A DNA stretch of 40,197 bases from Clostridia bacterium (GTDB lineage: Bacteria; Bacillota; Clostridia; RGIG6154): contig JAGAJK010000027.1 of assembly GCA_017626145.1 (NCBI GenBank), forward strand, positions 1 through 40,197, read 5' to 3'. The translations under genes were made by a program, and so were the position numbers. This document shows, one piece after another, positions 7,144 through 14,830 of the stretch. Numbering within the stretch: position 1 is the first letter of the stretch; the number at the start of each line of letters is the position of its first letter. The notes under the pieces were generated by a model. It was not told the DNA's origin. It saw only the letters and a program-made list of their open reading frames with translations, and searched no databases.

Positions 7144-8171
7144 TTTTTAAGAACCCTCTTATAGTTTCTTCCGATGTTATCCCATAATTCAATGGGGTCT
7201 TTTGCTGCAACAACTGTACCGTAACCGCCACGGTATGTCCAGGTTGCAAGTCTGTCAACGCCTAATTCCTCATACATATCAACAACCTTGTCAATCTGTG
7301 AGAAATCGTCGGGACGTTTATTATAACCCATAAGCCATCTTTCTGACTGCTTGCCGTATTTTTTAGCCATAGCAACAGTTCTTTCGGTAATTTCCCTGAA
7401 GAAGCTTTCGGGAAGTGACCAGTTGATAATTGTTGTTGAGAATACGTCAAAGTAAGGGCATGAAGCAACCATATCCCAGTTATCGTAGCCACGAAGTTCT
7501 GTTACATAGTATGAATTGAGCGTTGCGTGAACACAGCAGGTAATTTCAAGGTTAGGATTAAATTCCTTTAATGTTTTTGATGTGTCTGAAAGTGTAAAGA
7601 GAGCTTCTCTCCATCTGAACTGCTTAACATCGTCATTCATGAATTTGGGCATTTCGTAGCCATAGTATTCTTCGAACTTTTTCATGCATTCGGGACAACG
7701 GCAAGCCCAGTCATCGCCTGCACCGCCTGTAATTGATGCATAGGATTTCGGGTATGCGTAATGTGGTTCGTCCCAGAAAAATCCGTCTACTTCCGTATCT
7801 GTTGCAAGCTTAACGCAAAGTCTTTTAAAATAATCTCTGAAAGAATTTGTATTAAAGCAAGCTGCGTTCAATACTTCGCCTGTGTAAGCTGAAACCTGTC
7901 TGTGGTGAATGTTATTCTGCAGAAATAAGCTAACCTGTTCACCACCGAAATATTTACCGATACCCCAGGTATCTGCAAGAACACGAAGTCCCATTTCGTG
8001 AGCAAGCTTTACAATATTATTGATATTAGGGAACCAGAAGTCCATATCAAATTCTGTAATAGCGAGAATAACGGTATCGCAACCGTGCTCAATCATTTCC
8101 TTAAAATCTTCTTTTGCGTGTTCAACGTAGTTGAAGCCGTAATAGCTTACGGCAGTGTGCTTAATTGACAT
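7140..8171 (-). CDS. Glycoside hydrolase-like TIM-barrel protein
   Basis: First gene of the minus operon, with GGAGGGATAAAT before its ATG. It has a TIM-barrel pattern: VILAITEFDMDFW, then VLADTWGIGKYFGG, then DGFFWDEPHYAYP, where the Asp/Glu pair sits at a strand end as in glycosidase active sites. A CRCPECMKKFEEYYG segment is like the CxCxxC..F segments of GH42 and related hydrolase-like families and may hold a structural metal or disulfide. There is no signal peptide, so it should act in the cytoplasm on an imported glycoside. The exact family and substrate are not recognised, and an isomerase or other barrel enzyme is not excluded. Confidence 0.65.
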   Translation of the reverse strand: MSIKHTAVSYYGFNYVEHAKEDFKEMIEHGCDTVILAITEFDMDFWFPNINNIVKLAHEMGLRVLADTWGIGKYFGGEQVSLFLQNNIHHRQVSAYTGEVLNAACFNTNSFRDYFKRLCVKLATDTEVDGFFWDEPHYAYPKSYASITGGAGDDWACRCPECMKKFEEYYGYEMPKFMNDDVKQFRWREALFTLSDTSKTLKEFNPNLEITCCVHATLNSYYVTELRGYDNWDMVASCPYFDVFSTTIINWSLPESFFREITERTVAMAKKYGKQSERWLMGYNKRPDDFSQIDKVVDMYEELGVDRLATWTYRGGYGTVVAAKDPIELWDNIGRNYKRVLKK

Positions 8172-8201
8172 ATTTATCCCTCCGTAGGTTTATTTAACTT
8201 C

Positions 8202-8230
8202 ATTATATAAAAATGTACCGATATAGTAAA
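8202..8230 (-). promoter_or_regulatory. Promoter of the minus-strand sugar operon
   Basis: Read on the minus strand: TTTACT (8230-8225), a 17-base spacer and a perfect TATAAT (8207-8202), about 30 bases before the TIM-barrel start codon. The -35 is suboptimal and lies three bases from the operator repeat, as expected for an activator-dependent promoter. Confidence 0.7.
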
Positions 8231-8233
8231 CTC

Positions 8234-8266
8234 ATATTTCATAATTAAAAGGTGGATATTTCATAA
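8234..8266. promoter_or_regulatory. Candidate AraC operator: exact 11-bp direct repeat at 22-bp spacing
   Basis: ATATTTCATAA occurs at 8234-8244 and again at 8256-8266, a shift of 22 bases or two helical turns, the arrangement typical of tandem half-sites bound by an AraC-family dimer. The repeats fill the space between two opposed -35 boxes (8225-8230 on minus, 8268-8273 on plus). The neighbouring AraC-family gene is the obvious candidate to bind here. Confidence 0.65.
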
Positions 8267-8267
8267 C

Positions 8268-8296
8268 TTGACTTACAAGTGTTTTCGTGCTATTCT
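8268..8296 (+). promoter_or_regulatory. Candidate promoter of the divergent araC-type gene
   Basis: TTGACT (8268-8273), a 17-base spacer and TATTCT (8291-8296). The predicted start of transcription would fall only about ten bases before the ATG at 8312, which would give a very short leader. Confidence 0.5.
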
Positions 8297-8311
8297 AATA
8301 TTGGTGATAAT

Positions 8312-9067
8312 ATGATTTTTGATAATAAGTCTCCATTTATGTTTAAAATACTTTCTGTTCACGAGCTTTCCTGGAATGAAAGCAGGCGTTATACTGACGG
8401 ACGTGGTTTTCACGCCCTTTCATTTCGTATAAAAGGGAGTGCACAGTTTAAAAACGGTGATAATGTCTGGAATGCAGGAAGTGACAGTATAAGCTTTGTA
8501 CCAAAGGACTTTCCGTATTACCATTCTCATAATTACGAGCATCTTTATGTTGTTCACTTTAAAACCGATAAAGAGATGGAAAACGAAGAAATATTTACTT
8601 ATGTTCCGCAGACACCCCAGCTTTACAATACACTTTTTAAAAAGATGTATGATATATGGAATAATAAAGCCCACGGTTATTACTATGCGGCAACCTCTGT
8701 ATTCTACACAATTCTTGAAAATATGCAAAATGACCTTATTAACGCAAGCCTTAAAAAGACTGACAAAATGACCCGTGTTATGGAATATCTGCATACAAAT
8801 TTTACCGACAGTATGATTTCTGTTGCCAGATTGTCCGAAATATTCGGAACGAGCGAAACGTATTTTCGAAAAACCTTTAAAGAAGTGTATAAAACAACAC
8901 CCCTTAAATATATAAACTCACTACGAACCGATTACGCACTCGAGCTTCTCCGCTCCGGCTATTTCTCGGTAAGTCAGGTTGCTGAAAAGTCAGGCTTTGG
9001 CGATGCAAAATACCTGTCCCGCGTAATAAAATCAAAAACAAAAAAATCCCCCTCGCAGTTTAAATAA
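8312..9067 (+). CDS. AraC-family transcriptional regulator of the sugar operon
   Basis: The N-terminal half is a cupin-like sensor (FHALSFRIKGSAQFKNGDNVWNAGSDSISFVPKDFPYY region). The C-terminal 100 residues hold two helix-turn-helix motifs: SVARLSEIFGTSETYFRKTFKEV and VSQVAEKSGFGDAKYLSRVIK. ATG 8312 is preferred because GGTG lies just before it; a GTG at 8279 would place the start upstream of the predicted promoter -10. It is transcribed away from the sugar operon and shares a control region with it that has a 22-bp-spaced direct repeat, so it probably activates that operon in response to a small sugar. The ligand is unknown. Confidence 0.85.
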   Translation: MIFDNKSPFMFKILSVHELSWNESRRYTDGRGFHALSFRIKGSAQFKNGDNVWNAGSDSISFVPKDFPYYHSHNYEHLYVVHFKTDKEMENEEIFTYVPQTPQLYNTLFKKMYDIWNNKAHGYYYAATSVFYTILENMQNDLINASLKKTDKMTRVMEYLHTNFTDSMISVARLSEIFGTSETYFRKTFKEVYKTTPLKYINSLRTDYALELLRSGYFSVSQVAEKSGFGDAKYLSRVIKSKTKKSPSQFK

Positions 9068-9096
9068 CTGAAGCTAAAATGGAGGTAATTATTGCT

Positions 9097-9408
9097 ATGA
9101 AAAAGCTTATATCAATAGTGCTTGTTATCTGTGTGCTTACGGCAAACATAACAGCAATGGCAGAAACGAAGGAAGTTGAAGGCTTGCACGAAAAATTAAA
9201 TGCCATAATTCTTGAAAATAATTTTACCGAAGAACAAATAGCGGATATGGATGCTCAATTTGTAGAAGAATTTAACTGGGAGGAAGCCCTCGACATCTTA
9301 ATAAACGAAGGGATTTTGTCCGAAGAAGATACCACGGCAATGGATTTATTCACCCGTGGCGACATGGCAAAAATCATTTACGAATCTATGGAAAACGGTA
9401 TATTTTAA
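9097..9408 (+). CDS. Mini secreted protein joining the two ends of an SLH-type paralog
   Basis: A 103-residue protein with a signal peptide (MKK, a hydrophobic run, then AMAE). After it, EVEGLHEKLNAIILENNFTEEQIADMD matches the start of the mature protein encoded at 22481-23785 (EVKGLHENLEGLWMKNNFSEEELTALD). From EFNWEEALDILINEGIL to FTRGDMAKIIYE it matches the last 45 residues of that protein. About 330 central residues, including the complete SLH repeats, are missing. The reading frame is intact, and GGAGGT (9081-9086) serves ATG 9097. It may be an internally deleted copy that stays expressed or a genuine small secreted protein. Function unknown. Confidence 0.75.
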   Translation: MKKLISIVLVICVLTANITAMAETKEVEGLHEKLNAIILENNFTEEQIADMDAQFVEEFNWEEALDILINEGILSEEDTTAMDLFTRGDMAKIIYESMENGIF

Positions 9409-9431
9409 GTTAATAAAAGGGAGAAACATTT

Positions 9432-10598
9432 ATGAACGATTTTATTTATTACGCACCCACAAAGGTGTATTTTGGAAAAGACAAGGAAAACGAAGTAGGA
9501 AAAATTATTAAAGACTACGGCTATAAGACCATTATGATGCAGTACGGCAAGGAAAGCATCAAAAAAATCGGTCTTTATGACAGAGTTATGAAATCTCTTA
9601 AGGATAACGAAATAGAAGTTATCGAAATGGGTGGGGTAGAACCAAACCCTAAGGTTGAATTTGTAAGAGAAGCAATTAAGGTTGCCAAAGAAAATAAGGT
9701 TGAAATGATTCTTGCTGTAGGCGGCGGAAGTGTTATTGATTCGTCAAAAGCTACGGCGGCAGGTGCAATGTGCGATTTTGACGTGTGGAAATTTTCATCG
9801 GGTGAGGAAACTCCGAAAGCAGCATTGCCCGTAGGCTGCATTTTAACTCTTGCTGCGGCTGGAAGTGAAATGAGTGCATCTGCCGTTTTGACTGATTTAA
9901 GCATTAATATGAAGCGTGGCTACGGAAGTGAATTTAACAGATGTAAGTTTGCAATCTGCAATCCAGAGCTTACCTATTCGGTAAATAAATATAATACTGC
10001 CTGCGGTATTGTTGATATAATGGCTCATACAATGGAAAGATATTTTACACCTGTTGATGACACACCTCTTACTGACAGCATCGCTGAAAGCATTTTAAAA
10101 TCGGTTATTGATGCAGGAAAGGTTTTAATGACTGACCCTGAAAACTATGAAGCAAGAGCAACGGTTATGTGGGCGTCAAGCCTTTCACATAACGATTTAA
10201 CAGGGTGCGGAAGAGCAAATTATTTAGCTGTTCATCAGCTTGAACACGCCCTGAGTGGTGAATTTGACTTTGTTGCCCACGGTGCAGGTCTTGCGGTTTT
10301 ATTCCCTGCCTGGGCAAAATATATTTATAAACACAATATAAAAAGATTTTCACAGTTCGCAAGAAATGTATGGAATGTAAAAGAAACAGATGACGAAAAA
10401 TGTGCAATTAAAGGCATCGAATGTATGGAAGAATTTTTCAAATCCCTCGGTATGCCAACTACATTAAAGGAGATAGGAATAAGTAACGAAAACGCAGAAA
10501 AAATGGCGCTTCTCTGTACCTTTAACAAGAAAAGAACAATTAAAAGCTTTGTTGAACTTGACTATGAAATTATAAAGGATATTTTTGAAATGTGCTGA
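9432..10598 (+). CDS. Iron-containing alcohol dehydrogenase (butanol dehydrogenase type)
   Basis: A NAD(P)H-dependent group III alcohol dehydrogenase, most like the BdhA/YqhD branch. The N-terminus FIYYAPTKVYFGKDKENEVG and VGGGSVIDSSKATAAGA (about residues 97-113) form the nucleotide-binding half. GIVDIMAHTMERYF and VHQLEHALSG provide the conserved Asp and His residues that bind iron, with a further His in FVAHGAGLAVLFPAW. Full length for the family. GGGAGAAA precedes the ATG. In a fermenter it would reduce aldehydes to alcohols and regenerate NAD(P)+. It stands alone, 23 bases after the mini secreted protein, with no clear functional link to it. Confidence 0.9.
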   Translation: MNDFIYYAPTKVYFGKDKENEVGKIIKDYGYKTIMMQYGKESIKKIGLYDRVMKSLKDNEIEVIEMGGVEPNPKVEFVREAIKVAKENKVEMILAVGGGSVIDSSKATAAGAMCDFDVWKFSSGEETPKAALPVGCILTLAAAGSEMSASAVLTDLSINMKRGYGSEFNRCKFAICNPELTYSVNKYNTACGIVDIMAHTMERYFTPVDDTPLTDSIAESILKSVIDAGKVLMTDPENYEARATVMWASSLSHNDLTGCGRANYLAVHQLEHALSGEFDFVAHGAGLAVLFPAWAKYIYKHNIKRFSQFARNVWNVKETDDEKCAIKGIECMEEFFKSLGMPTTLKEIGISNENAEKMALLCTFNKKRTIKSFVELDYEIIKDIFEMC

Positions 10599-10682
10599 TT
10601 GGAAGAAATATGGATATAACTGAAAATAGTATTTTAAACAGAATTTACAATTTCAGCAGACAGTAAAATATAGTAATAAGTA

Positions 10683-10711
10683 TTGAATATTTTAATAATT
10701 TGTGATAAAAT
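10683..10711 (+). promoter_or_regulatory. Promoter of the flavodiiron-rubredoxin operon
   Basis: TTGAAT (10683-10688), a 17-base spacer and TAAAAT (10706-10711), followed by AGGAGA at 10730-10735 and ATG 10742. No obvious operator palindrome was seen around it. Confidence 0.6.
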
Positions 10712-10741
10712 TAGATAAAATGAAAATATAGGAGAATACAA

Positions 10742-11893
10742 ATGATTATTACAGACACAATTAAGTACGTAGGTGTAAACGATCACGTAATAGATTTGTT
10801 TGAAGGTCAGTATATTGTGCCAAACGGAATATCGTATAATTCATATGCGGTAATTGATGAAAAAATTGCGATTATGGATTCTGTAGATGCCCGTTTTGCC
10901 GATGAATGGCTTGATAATATTAAAAATACTTTAGGTGACAGAAAGCCTGATTATCTTATTGTTCAGCATATGGAGCCTGATCATTCGTCAAGTATTGTGA
11001 ATTTTGTTGAAGCTTATCCTGATGCAAAAATCGTTTCATCTGCGAAAGCATTTATGATGATGAAACAGTTTTTCGGTAACAGCTTTACTGCAAATCAGGT
11101 TGTTGTAGGCGAGGGTGATACAGTTTCTCTCGGAAGCCGTACTCTAACCTTTGTTACCGCTCCTATGGTGCATTGGCCTGAGGTTATCGTAACCTATGAT
11201 AATAAGGATAAGATTTTATTTTCCGCTGACGGCTTTGGAAAATTCGGTGCGTTGGACGTTGAAGAAGACTGGGCCTGCGAAGCAAGAAGATACTATATCG
11301 GAATTGTGGGGAAATACGGTGCACAGGTTCAGGCACTTCTTAAAAAAGCTGCAGCACTTGATATTTCAAAAATATGCCCACTACACGGTCCTGTTTTAAA
11401 GGAAAATCTTGGTTATTATATCAATCTTTACGATATCTGGTCAGGGTATAAAACCGAAACAGAAGGCGTAGTAATTGCCTATACCTCAGTTTACGGTAAC
11501 ACCAAAAAAGCGGCAATTTTCCTTAAGGATAAGCTTGAAGCTAAGGGTGTAAAGGTTGCAGTAAATGACCTTGCAAGAGTGGATATGGCAGAAGCTGTTG
11601 AAGACGCATTCAGATACGGTAAAATCGTTTTTGCAACAACAACTTATAACAACGATATTTTCCCGTTTATGAAAGAATTTATCAACCATCTTACCGAGCG
11701 TAACTTCCAGAATAAAACCGTAGGCTTTATCGAAAACGGAAGCTGGGCACCTGTTGCTGCAAAGGTTATGAAGCAGATGCTTGAAAAAAGCAAAAATTTA
11801 ACTTACGCCGAAAATGATGTAAAAATTATGTCAGCACTTGATGAAGAAAGCTTAAAACAGCTTGATGCACTTGCAGAAGAGCTTTGTAAATAA
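10742..11893 (+). CDS. Flavodiiron protein (A-type flavoprotein, FprA family)
   Basis: Reduces O2 to water and/or NO to N2O in anaerobes. The N-terminal metallo-beta-lactamase-like domain (about 1-245) has the di-iron ligands in order: His76, Glu78, Asp80 (HMEPDH), His144 (VHWPE), Asp163 (SADGFG) and His215 (PLHGP). The C-terminal flavodoxin domain starts with [14 protein letters not shown], the FMN phosphate loop. No extra C-terminal rubredoxin or flavin reductase domain is present, so it is a class A protein. The rubredoxin gene follows after 23 bases and should supply electrons. Cytoplasmic oxygen-defence role; all expected ligands are present. Confidence 0.93.
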   Translation: MIITDTIKYVGVNDHVIDLFEGQYIVPNGISYNSYAVIDEKIAIMDSVDARFADEWLDNIKNTLGDRKPDYLIVQHMEPDHSSSIVNFVEAYPDAKIVSSAKAFMMMKQFFGNSFTANQVVVGEGDTVSLGSRTLTFVTAPMVHWPEVIVTYDNKDKILFSADGFGKFGALDVEEDWACEARRYYIGIVGKYGAQVQALLKKAAALDISKICPLHGPVLKENLGYYINLYDIWSGYKTETEGVVIAYTSVYGNTKKAAIFLKDKLEAKGVKVAVNDLARVDMAEAVEDAFRYGKIVFATTTYNNDIFPFMKEFINHLTERNFQNKTVGFIENGSWAPVAAKVMKQMLEKSKNLTYAENDVKIMSALDEESLKQLDALAEELCK

Positions 11894-11916
11894 TAATTAT
11901 TATGGAGGTAAATAAA

Positions 11917-12075
11917 ATGAAAAAGTATGTATGTGATGTATGCGGTTGGGTTTACGACGAGGCTGAAGGCTACGAGGAAGCAGGAATTGCTCCCGGAACA
12001 AAGTTTGAAGACCTTCCGGATGATTTCGAATGTCCTCTTTGCAGCGTAGGCAAAGACAACTTTTCGGAAGAATAA
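11917..12075 (+). CDS. Rubredoxin
   Basis: A 52-residue one-iron electron carrier. [18 protein letters not shown] gives the first CxxCG knuckle (Cys6, Cys9), and [13 protein letters not shown] gives the second (Cys39, Cys42). The core aromatic residues (Tyr4, Trp11, Tyr13, Phe30, Phe49) are in their usual places. GGAGGT lies upstream of ATG 11917. It immediately follows the flavodiiron protein gene and is ended by a terminator, so the two form an operon; rubredoxin is the usual direct electron donor of class A flavodiiron proteins. Confidence 0.93.
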   Translation: MKKYVCDVCGWVYDEAEGYEEAGIAPGTKFEDLPDDFECPLCSVGKDNFSEE

Positions 12076-12082
12076 TTAAATA

Positions 12083-12120
12083 CCTGTGCCGCGTCATTTT
12101 GTCGCGGCACGGGGATTTTT
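12083..12120 (+). terminator. Terminator after rubredoxin
   Basis: GTGCCGCG (12086-12093), a nine-base loop and CGCGGCAC (12103-12110), flanked by extra C/G pairs and followed by GGGGATTTTTGTT. A classic intrinsic terminator on the plus strand. Confidence 0.85.
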
Positions 12121-12137
12121 GTTAATAGGGTGAAATT

Positions 12138-12890
12138 ATGAATTTAGTATTAATTACAGCGTTAGGAGTCGGTGGAGCAACAGTTTTTGGTTCGCTTATA
12201 GGCTTTATATTTAAAAAAATGTCCCATAAGTTTTCCGACCTTATACTGTCCTTTGCGGCAGGAGTTATGCTTGCAGCGGCAGTTTTAGGACTTATTATGC
12301 CGTCTGTGGAATATGGAGGAAAATTCGGTCTTGTTATTACAGTAGCAGGAATTTTTGTCGGTGCAGTTTGTCTTAATCTTATCGACAAGCTCGTTCCTCA
12401 TCTTCATAGGCTTGTGGGAAGTGAAATCGAAAGCCATAATAATGCAAACTTAAGTAAGGTTTTGTTGTTTGTAACAGCTATTGCAATACATAATCTGCCC
12501 GAAGGTATCGCAGCAGGGGTGGGTTTCGGCTCGGGAGATACGACGCAGGCGCTGATAATAGCGGGTGGTATCGCACTTCAGAACATACCTGAAGGTATGG
12601 TAATAATAGCTCCTATGCTTGCGGCAGGTGTTACTCCAAAGAAAACATTTATTTGTGCTATGGCAACAGGACTTGTGGAAGTTGTGGGAACGTTAATCGG
12701 ATATTTTGCAGTAAGCGTATCTCAGGCAATACTTCCTTTTGCGCTTGCATTTGCAGGGGGAACAATGCTTTACGTTATAAGTGATGAAATGATTCCCGAA
12801 ACCCACGCACACGGCGGTGAAAGAGGAGCTACATACGCACTTTTGGCAGGCTTTTGCGTGATGCTTGTAACCGATGTGCTTTTAGGATAA
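12138..12890 (+). CDS. ZIP-family divalent metal transporter
   Basis: An integral membrane importer of zinc, iron or manganese, of the GufA/ZupT-like bacterial branch. About eight hydrophobic segments are visible. The two metal-binding helices carry AIAIHNLPEGIAAGVGFGSG and GGIALQNIPEGMVIIAP, with the HNxPEG and QNxPEG signatures of the family. The His-rich cytoplasmic loop is short and contains PHLHRL. AGGGTGA precedes the ATG. It follows the rubredoxin terminator, so it is probably transcribed on its own or by readthrough. The metal cannot be told from sequence. Confidence 0.9.
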   Translation: MNLVLITALGVGGATVFGSLIGFIFKKMSHKFSDLILSFAAGVMLAAAVLGLIMPSVEYGGKFGLVITVAGIFVGAVCLNLIDKLVPHLHRLVGSEIESHNNANLSKVLLFVTAIAIHNLPEGIAAGVGFGSGDTTQALIIAGGIALQNIPEGMVIIAPMLAAGVTPKKTFICAMATGLVEVVGTLIGYFAVSVSQAILPFALAFAGGTMLYVISDEMIPETHAHGGERGATYALLAGFCVMLVTDVLLG

Positions 12891-12949
12891 GCAGCAGCGT
12901 AAAAACACGGTCCCAAAACGGGTTCAGATATTAATTAAGGAGAAAACGT

Positions 12950-13648
12950 ATGAAAAAAGTTGTTATAACAGGCGGAAATAAAGGTATCGGTCTTTCGTGT
13001 ACAAAAATGTTTCTGGAAAAAGATTATTTTGTTACGGTTATTGCCCGTGACTTTGCAAATTTCCCATATAAAGATAATAAAAATGTTGAATGTATTGAAT
13101 TTGACATAAACAATGTTTCGAAAATTAAAGCACTTTGTGAAAAAATTTCAGGTGCGGATATTCTGGTAAATAACGCAGGAATTATGTATTCTCTGCCATA
13201 TAACGAATACCCAATGGAGAAACAGGAACGTCTTATGAATGTTAATTTGTATGCACCTATTGAGTTTATAAAGTGTTTCTCGGAAAAAATGATTGAAAAG
13301 GGAAGCGGAAGAATTATAAGTGTAACATCTGTTGCAGGGCAGATTGGGCACCCTGATATATGGTACGGTGTTTCAAAGGCAGGCTTGATTAATGCAACAA
13401 AAAGCTTTGCTAAAATTCTTGCACCAAAGGGTATAACCGTTAATGCCGTTGCTCCGGGACCTACAGTTACCGATATGATGAACGTAATTCCCGAAGACAG
13501 AAAAAATATGATGAAAGCAAATACATATACGAAAAGATTTGCAGAAGCCGATGAAATCGCAAAAACCATTGTATGGCTTGCAACAGACGCACCGGAATAT
13601 ATAAACGGTTTTTGCGTTGATTTAAATAACGGGTCATTCCCAAGATAA
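12950..13648 (+). CDS. Short-chain dehydrogenase/reductase (SDR)
   Basis: A classical SDR using NAD(P)H. TGGNKGIG (residues 7-14) is the cofactor loop, NNAG is at 74-77, and the catalytic set is Ser127, Tyr139 and Lys143, with Asn99 in NVNLYA. PGPTVTDM follows as in FabG-type enzymes. At 232 residues it is slightly short. The SDR superfamily is too broad to name the substrate. AAGGAG precedes the start, and the tautomerase gene follows after 18 bases, so the two are probably co-transcribed. Confidence 0.88.
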   Translation: MKKVVITGGNKGIGLSCTKMFLEKDYFVTVIARDFANFPYKDNKNVECIEFDINNVSKIKALCEKISGADILVNNAGIMYSLPYNEYPMEKQERLMNVNLYAPIEFIKCFSEKMIEKGSGRIISVTSVAGQIGHPDIWYGVSKAGLINATKSFAKILAPKGITVNAVAPGPTVTDMMNVIPEDRKNMMKANTYTKRFAEADEIAKTIVWLATDAPEYINGFCVDLNNGSFPR

Positions 13649-13666
13649 AAGAAAGGTGGTAATATT

Positions 13667-13894
13667 ATGCCGTATATTGCTATAAAAGCTTATCCAAAGG
13701 ATGAGGAAATCAAGAAAAAAGTCGTTGAAGAAATTAACGAAGTGTTTTTAAAATACTGGGGTTGTCCACAGGAAGCAATTTCAATTTCTATGGAGGAATT
13801 CGCTCCCGAAGAATGGGAAAATAAAGTTGTAAAGCCCGAAATCGAACCAAATGCCGACAAAATGATGATAATGTCAGGGAAAAAGAAATACTGA
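13667..13894 (+). CDS. Tautomerase-family protein (4-oxalocrotonate tautomerase-like)
   Basis: A 75-residue protein beginning MPYIAIKAYP. In this superfamily the initiator Met is removed and Pro2 becomes the N-terminal catalytic base, and that Pro is present. The pattern of a strand, a long helix (KDEEIKKKVVEEINEVFLKYWG), then a strand with ISISMEEF and a C-terminal segment fits one beta-alpha-beta tautomerase unit, which normally assembles as hexamer or dimer. AAAGGTGG precedes the ATG. Placement right behind an SDR suggests the pair handles an enol/keto metabolite; the substrate is unknown. Confidence 0.8.
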   Translation: MPYIAIKAYPKDEEIKKKVVEEINEVFLKYWGCPQEAISISMEEFAPEEWENKVVKPEIEPNADKMMIMSGKKKY

Positions 13895-13976
13895 TTCGGA
13901 TTACGGATAATGAATTGTAACAGTATTGTGAATTTTTGACACTGAATTTATTGAACAACAGCAAAAGGAGAGAAAA

Positions 13977-14792
13977 ATGTTAAATATTACAGTAACACAG
14001 CCTTCATATTTTGCAGGCGAAAATCCCGATGAAAAGATAGCACGGTTTTTGATTGAAGAGCTTAACAAAGCAACTCCCGGAGGACTTATTGTTCTTCCCG
14101 AGTATTCAAACGCAGGGGGCGTATCCGATGTTGAAAGTGAATTAAATGCATTGCCCCGTGCACAAGTGATGCTTATTGAGGCATCAAAGGTCGCCAAAAA
14201 CAAAGGCTGTTATGTTGCCGTAAATGTGTTACACAGATTAAACGGAGAAATTAAAAACAGTACATATTTGTTTAATAAAAAAGGGGAAGTAGCATTTGTA
14301 TATAACAAACAGCATCTTCCGCCATCGGAAATCAAGCTTGGCGTTGTACCGGGTAATGAAAACGGCAAGGTAGCATGTACCTGCATTCTTGACGGTATAC
14401 GTTTTGCATTTATGACCTGCTATGATGTTTATTTTAATGAACAGATTGAATATATCGCGAAATTTAAGCCTGATATTATATTAATTCCCGGTTATCAGAG
14501 AGGCGAACGAACAGATATTATAAGAGCCCAGGCAAAGCTTACAGCATTTCGCTGTAACGCCTACGTTGCCCGTTCTTCGTTTTCTATGGACGATGATGAG
14601 CATGGTGGTTGCTCAATGATAGTTGCTCCTGATGGACAGATTTTAAAAGATATGGGAAAAAATGCAGGTTCTGTATCAGCAGAAATTGACCCATTATTTA
14701 AATATATGCGTACAGCAGGTTTTGGCGGTGATACTGTAAGAAATGATGATTTCATATCAGCCGGATTATGTCCTGAAGCCTTTGAAATATAA
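13977..14792 (+). CDS. Carbon-nitrogen hydrolase (nitrilase superfamily)
   Basis: A thiol amidase of the nitrilase fold. The catalytic set is clear: Glu42 in VLPEYSN, Lys111 in VYNKQHLPPSE and Cys148 in FMTCYDVYF. Length of 271 residues is normal for a single-domain cytoplasmic member. The sequence after the Cys (KPDIILIPGYQRG, then RCNAYVARSSFSMD) follows the superfamily pattern. AAAGGAGAG precedes the ATG. It follows the SDR and tautomerase genes after about 80 bases, and a terminator closes the group. Specificity (omega-amidase, carbamoylase and so on) cannot be assigned from the motifs. Confidence 0.88.
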   Translation: MLNITVTQPSYFAGENPDEKIARFLIEELNKATPGGLIVLPEYSNAGGVSDVESELNALPRAQVMLIEASKVAKNKGCYVAVNVLHRLNGEIKNSTYLFNKKGEVAFVYNKQHLPPSEIKLGVVPGNENGKVACTCILDGIRFAFMTCYDVYFNEQIEYIAKFKPDIILIPGYQRGERTDIIRAQAKLTAFRCNAYVARSSFSMDDDEHGGCSMIVAPDGQILKDMGKNAGSVSAEIDPLFKYMRTAGFGGDTVRNDDFISAGLCPEAFEI

Positions 14793-14793
14793 G

Positions 14794-14830
14794 AACAACC
14801 CGTATGAGTTTTACTCGTACGGGTTGTTTT
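14794..14830. terminator. Bidirectional terminator between the nitrilase and GNAT genes
   Basis: A 15-base stem, 14794-14808 with 14814-14828, containing one T-G pair, begins with AACAACCC and ends GGGTTGTTTT. It sits between two converging genes and overlaps neither coding frame by more than the final stop codon. Confidence 0.85.

Noticed and set aside
13024-13569. 181-codon open frame on the minus strand
   Set aside because: It lies wholly opposite the SDR gene, which has complete family motifs; the antisense translation has no recognisable pattern or ribosome site.
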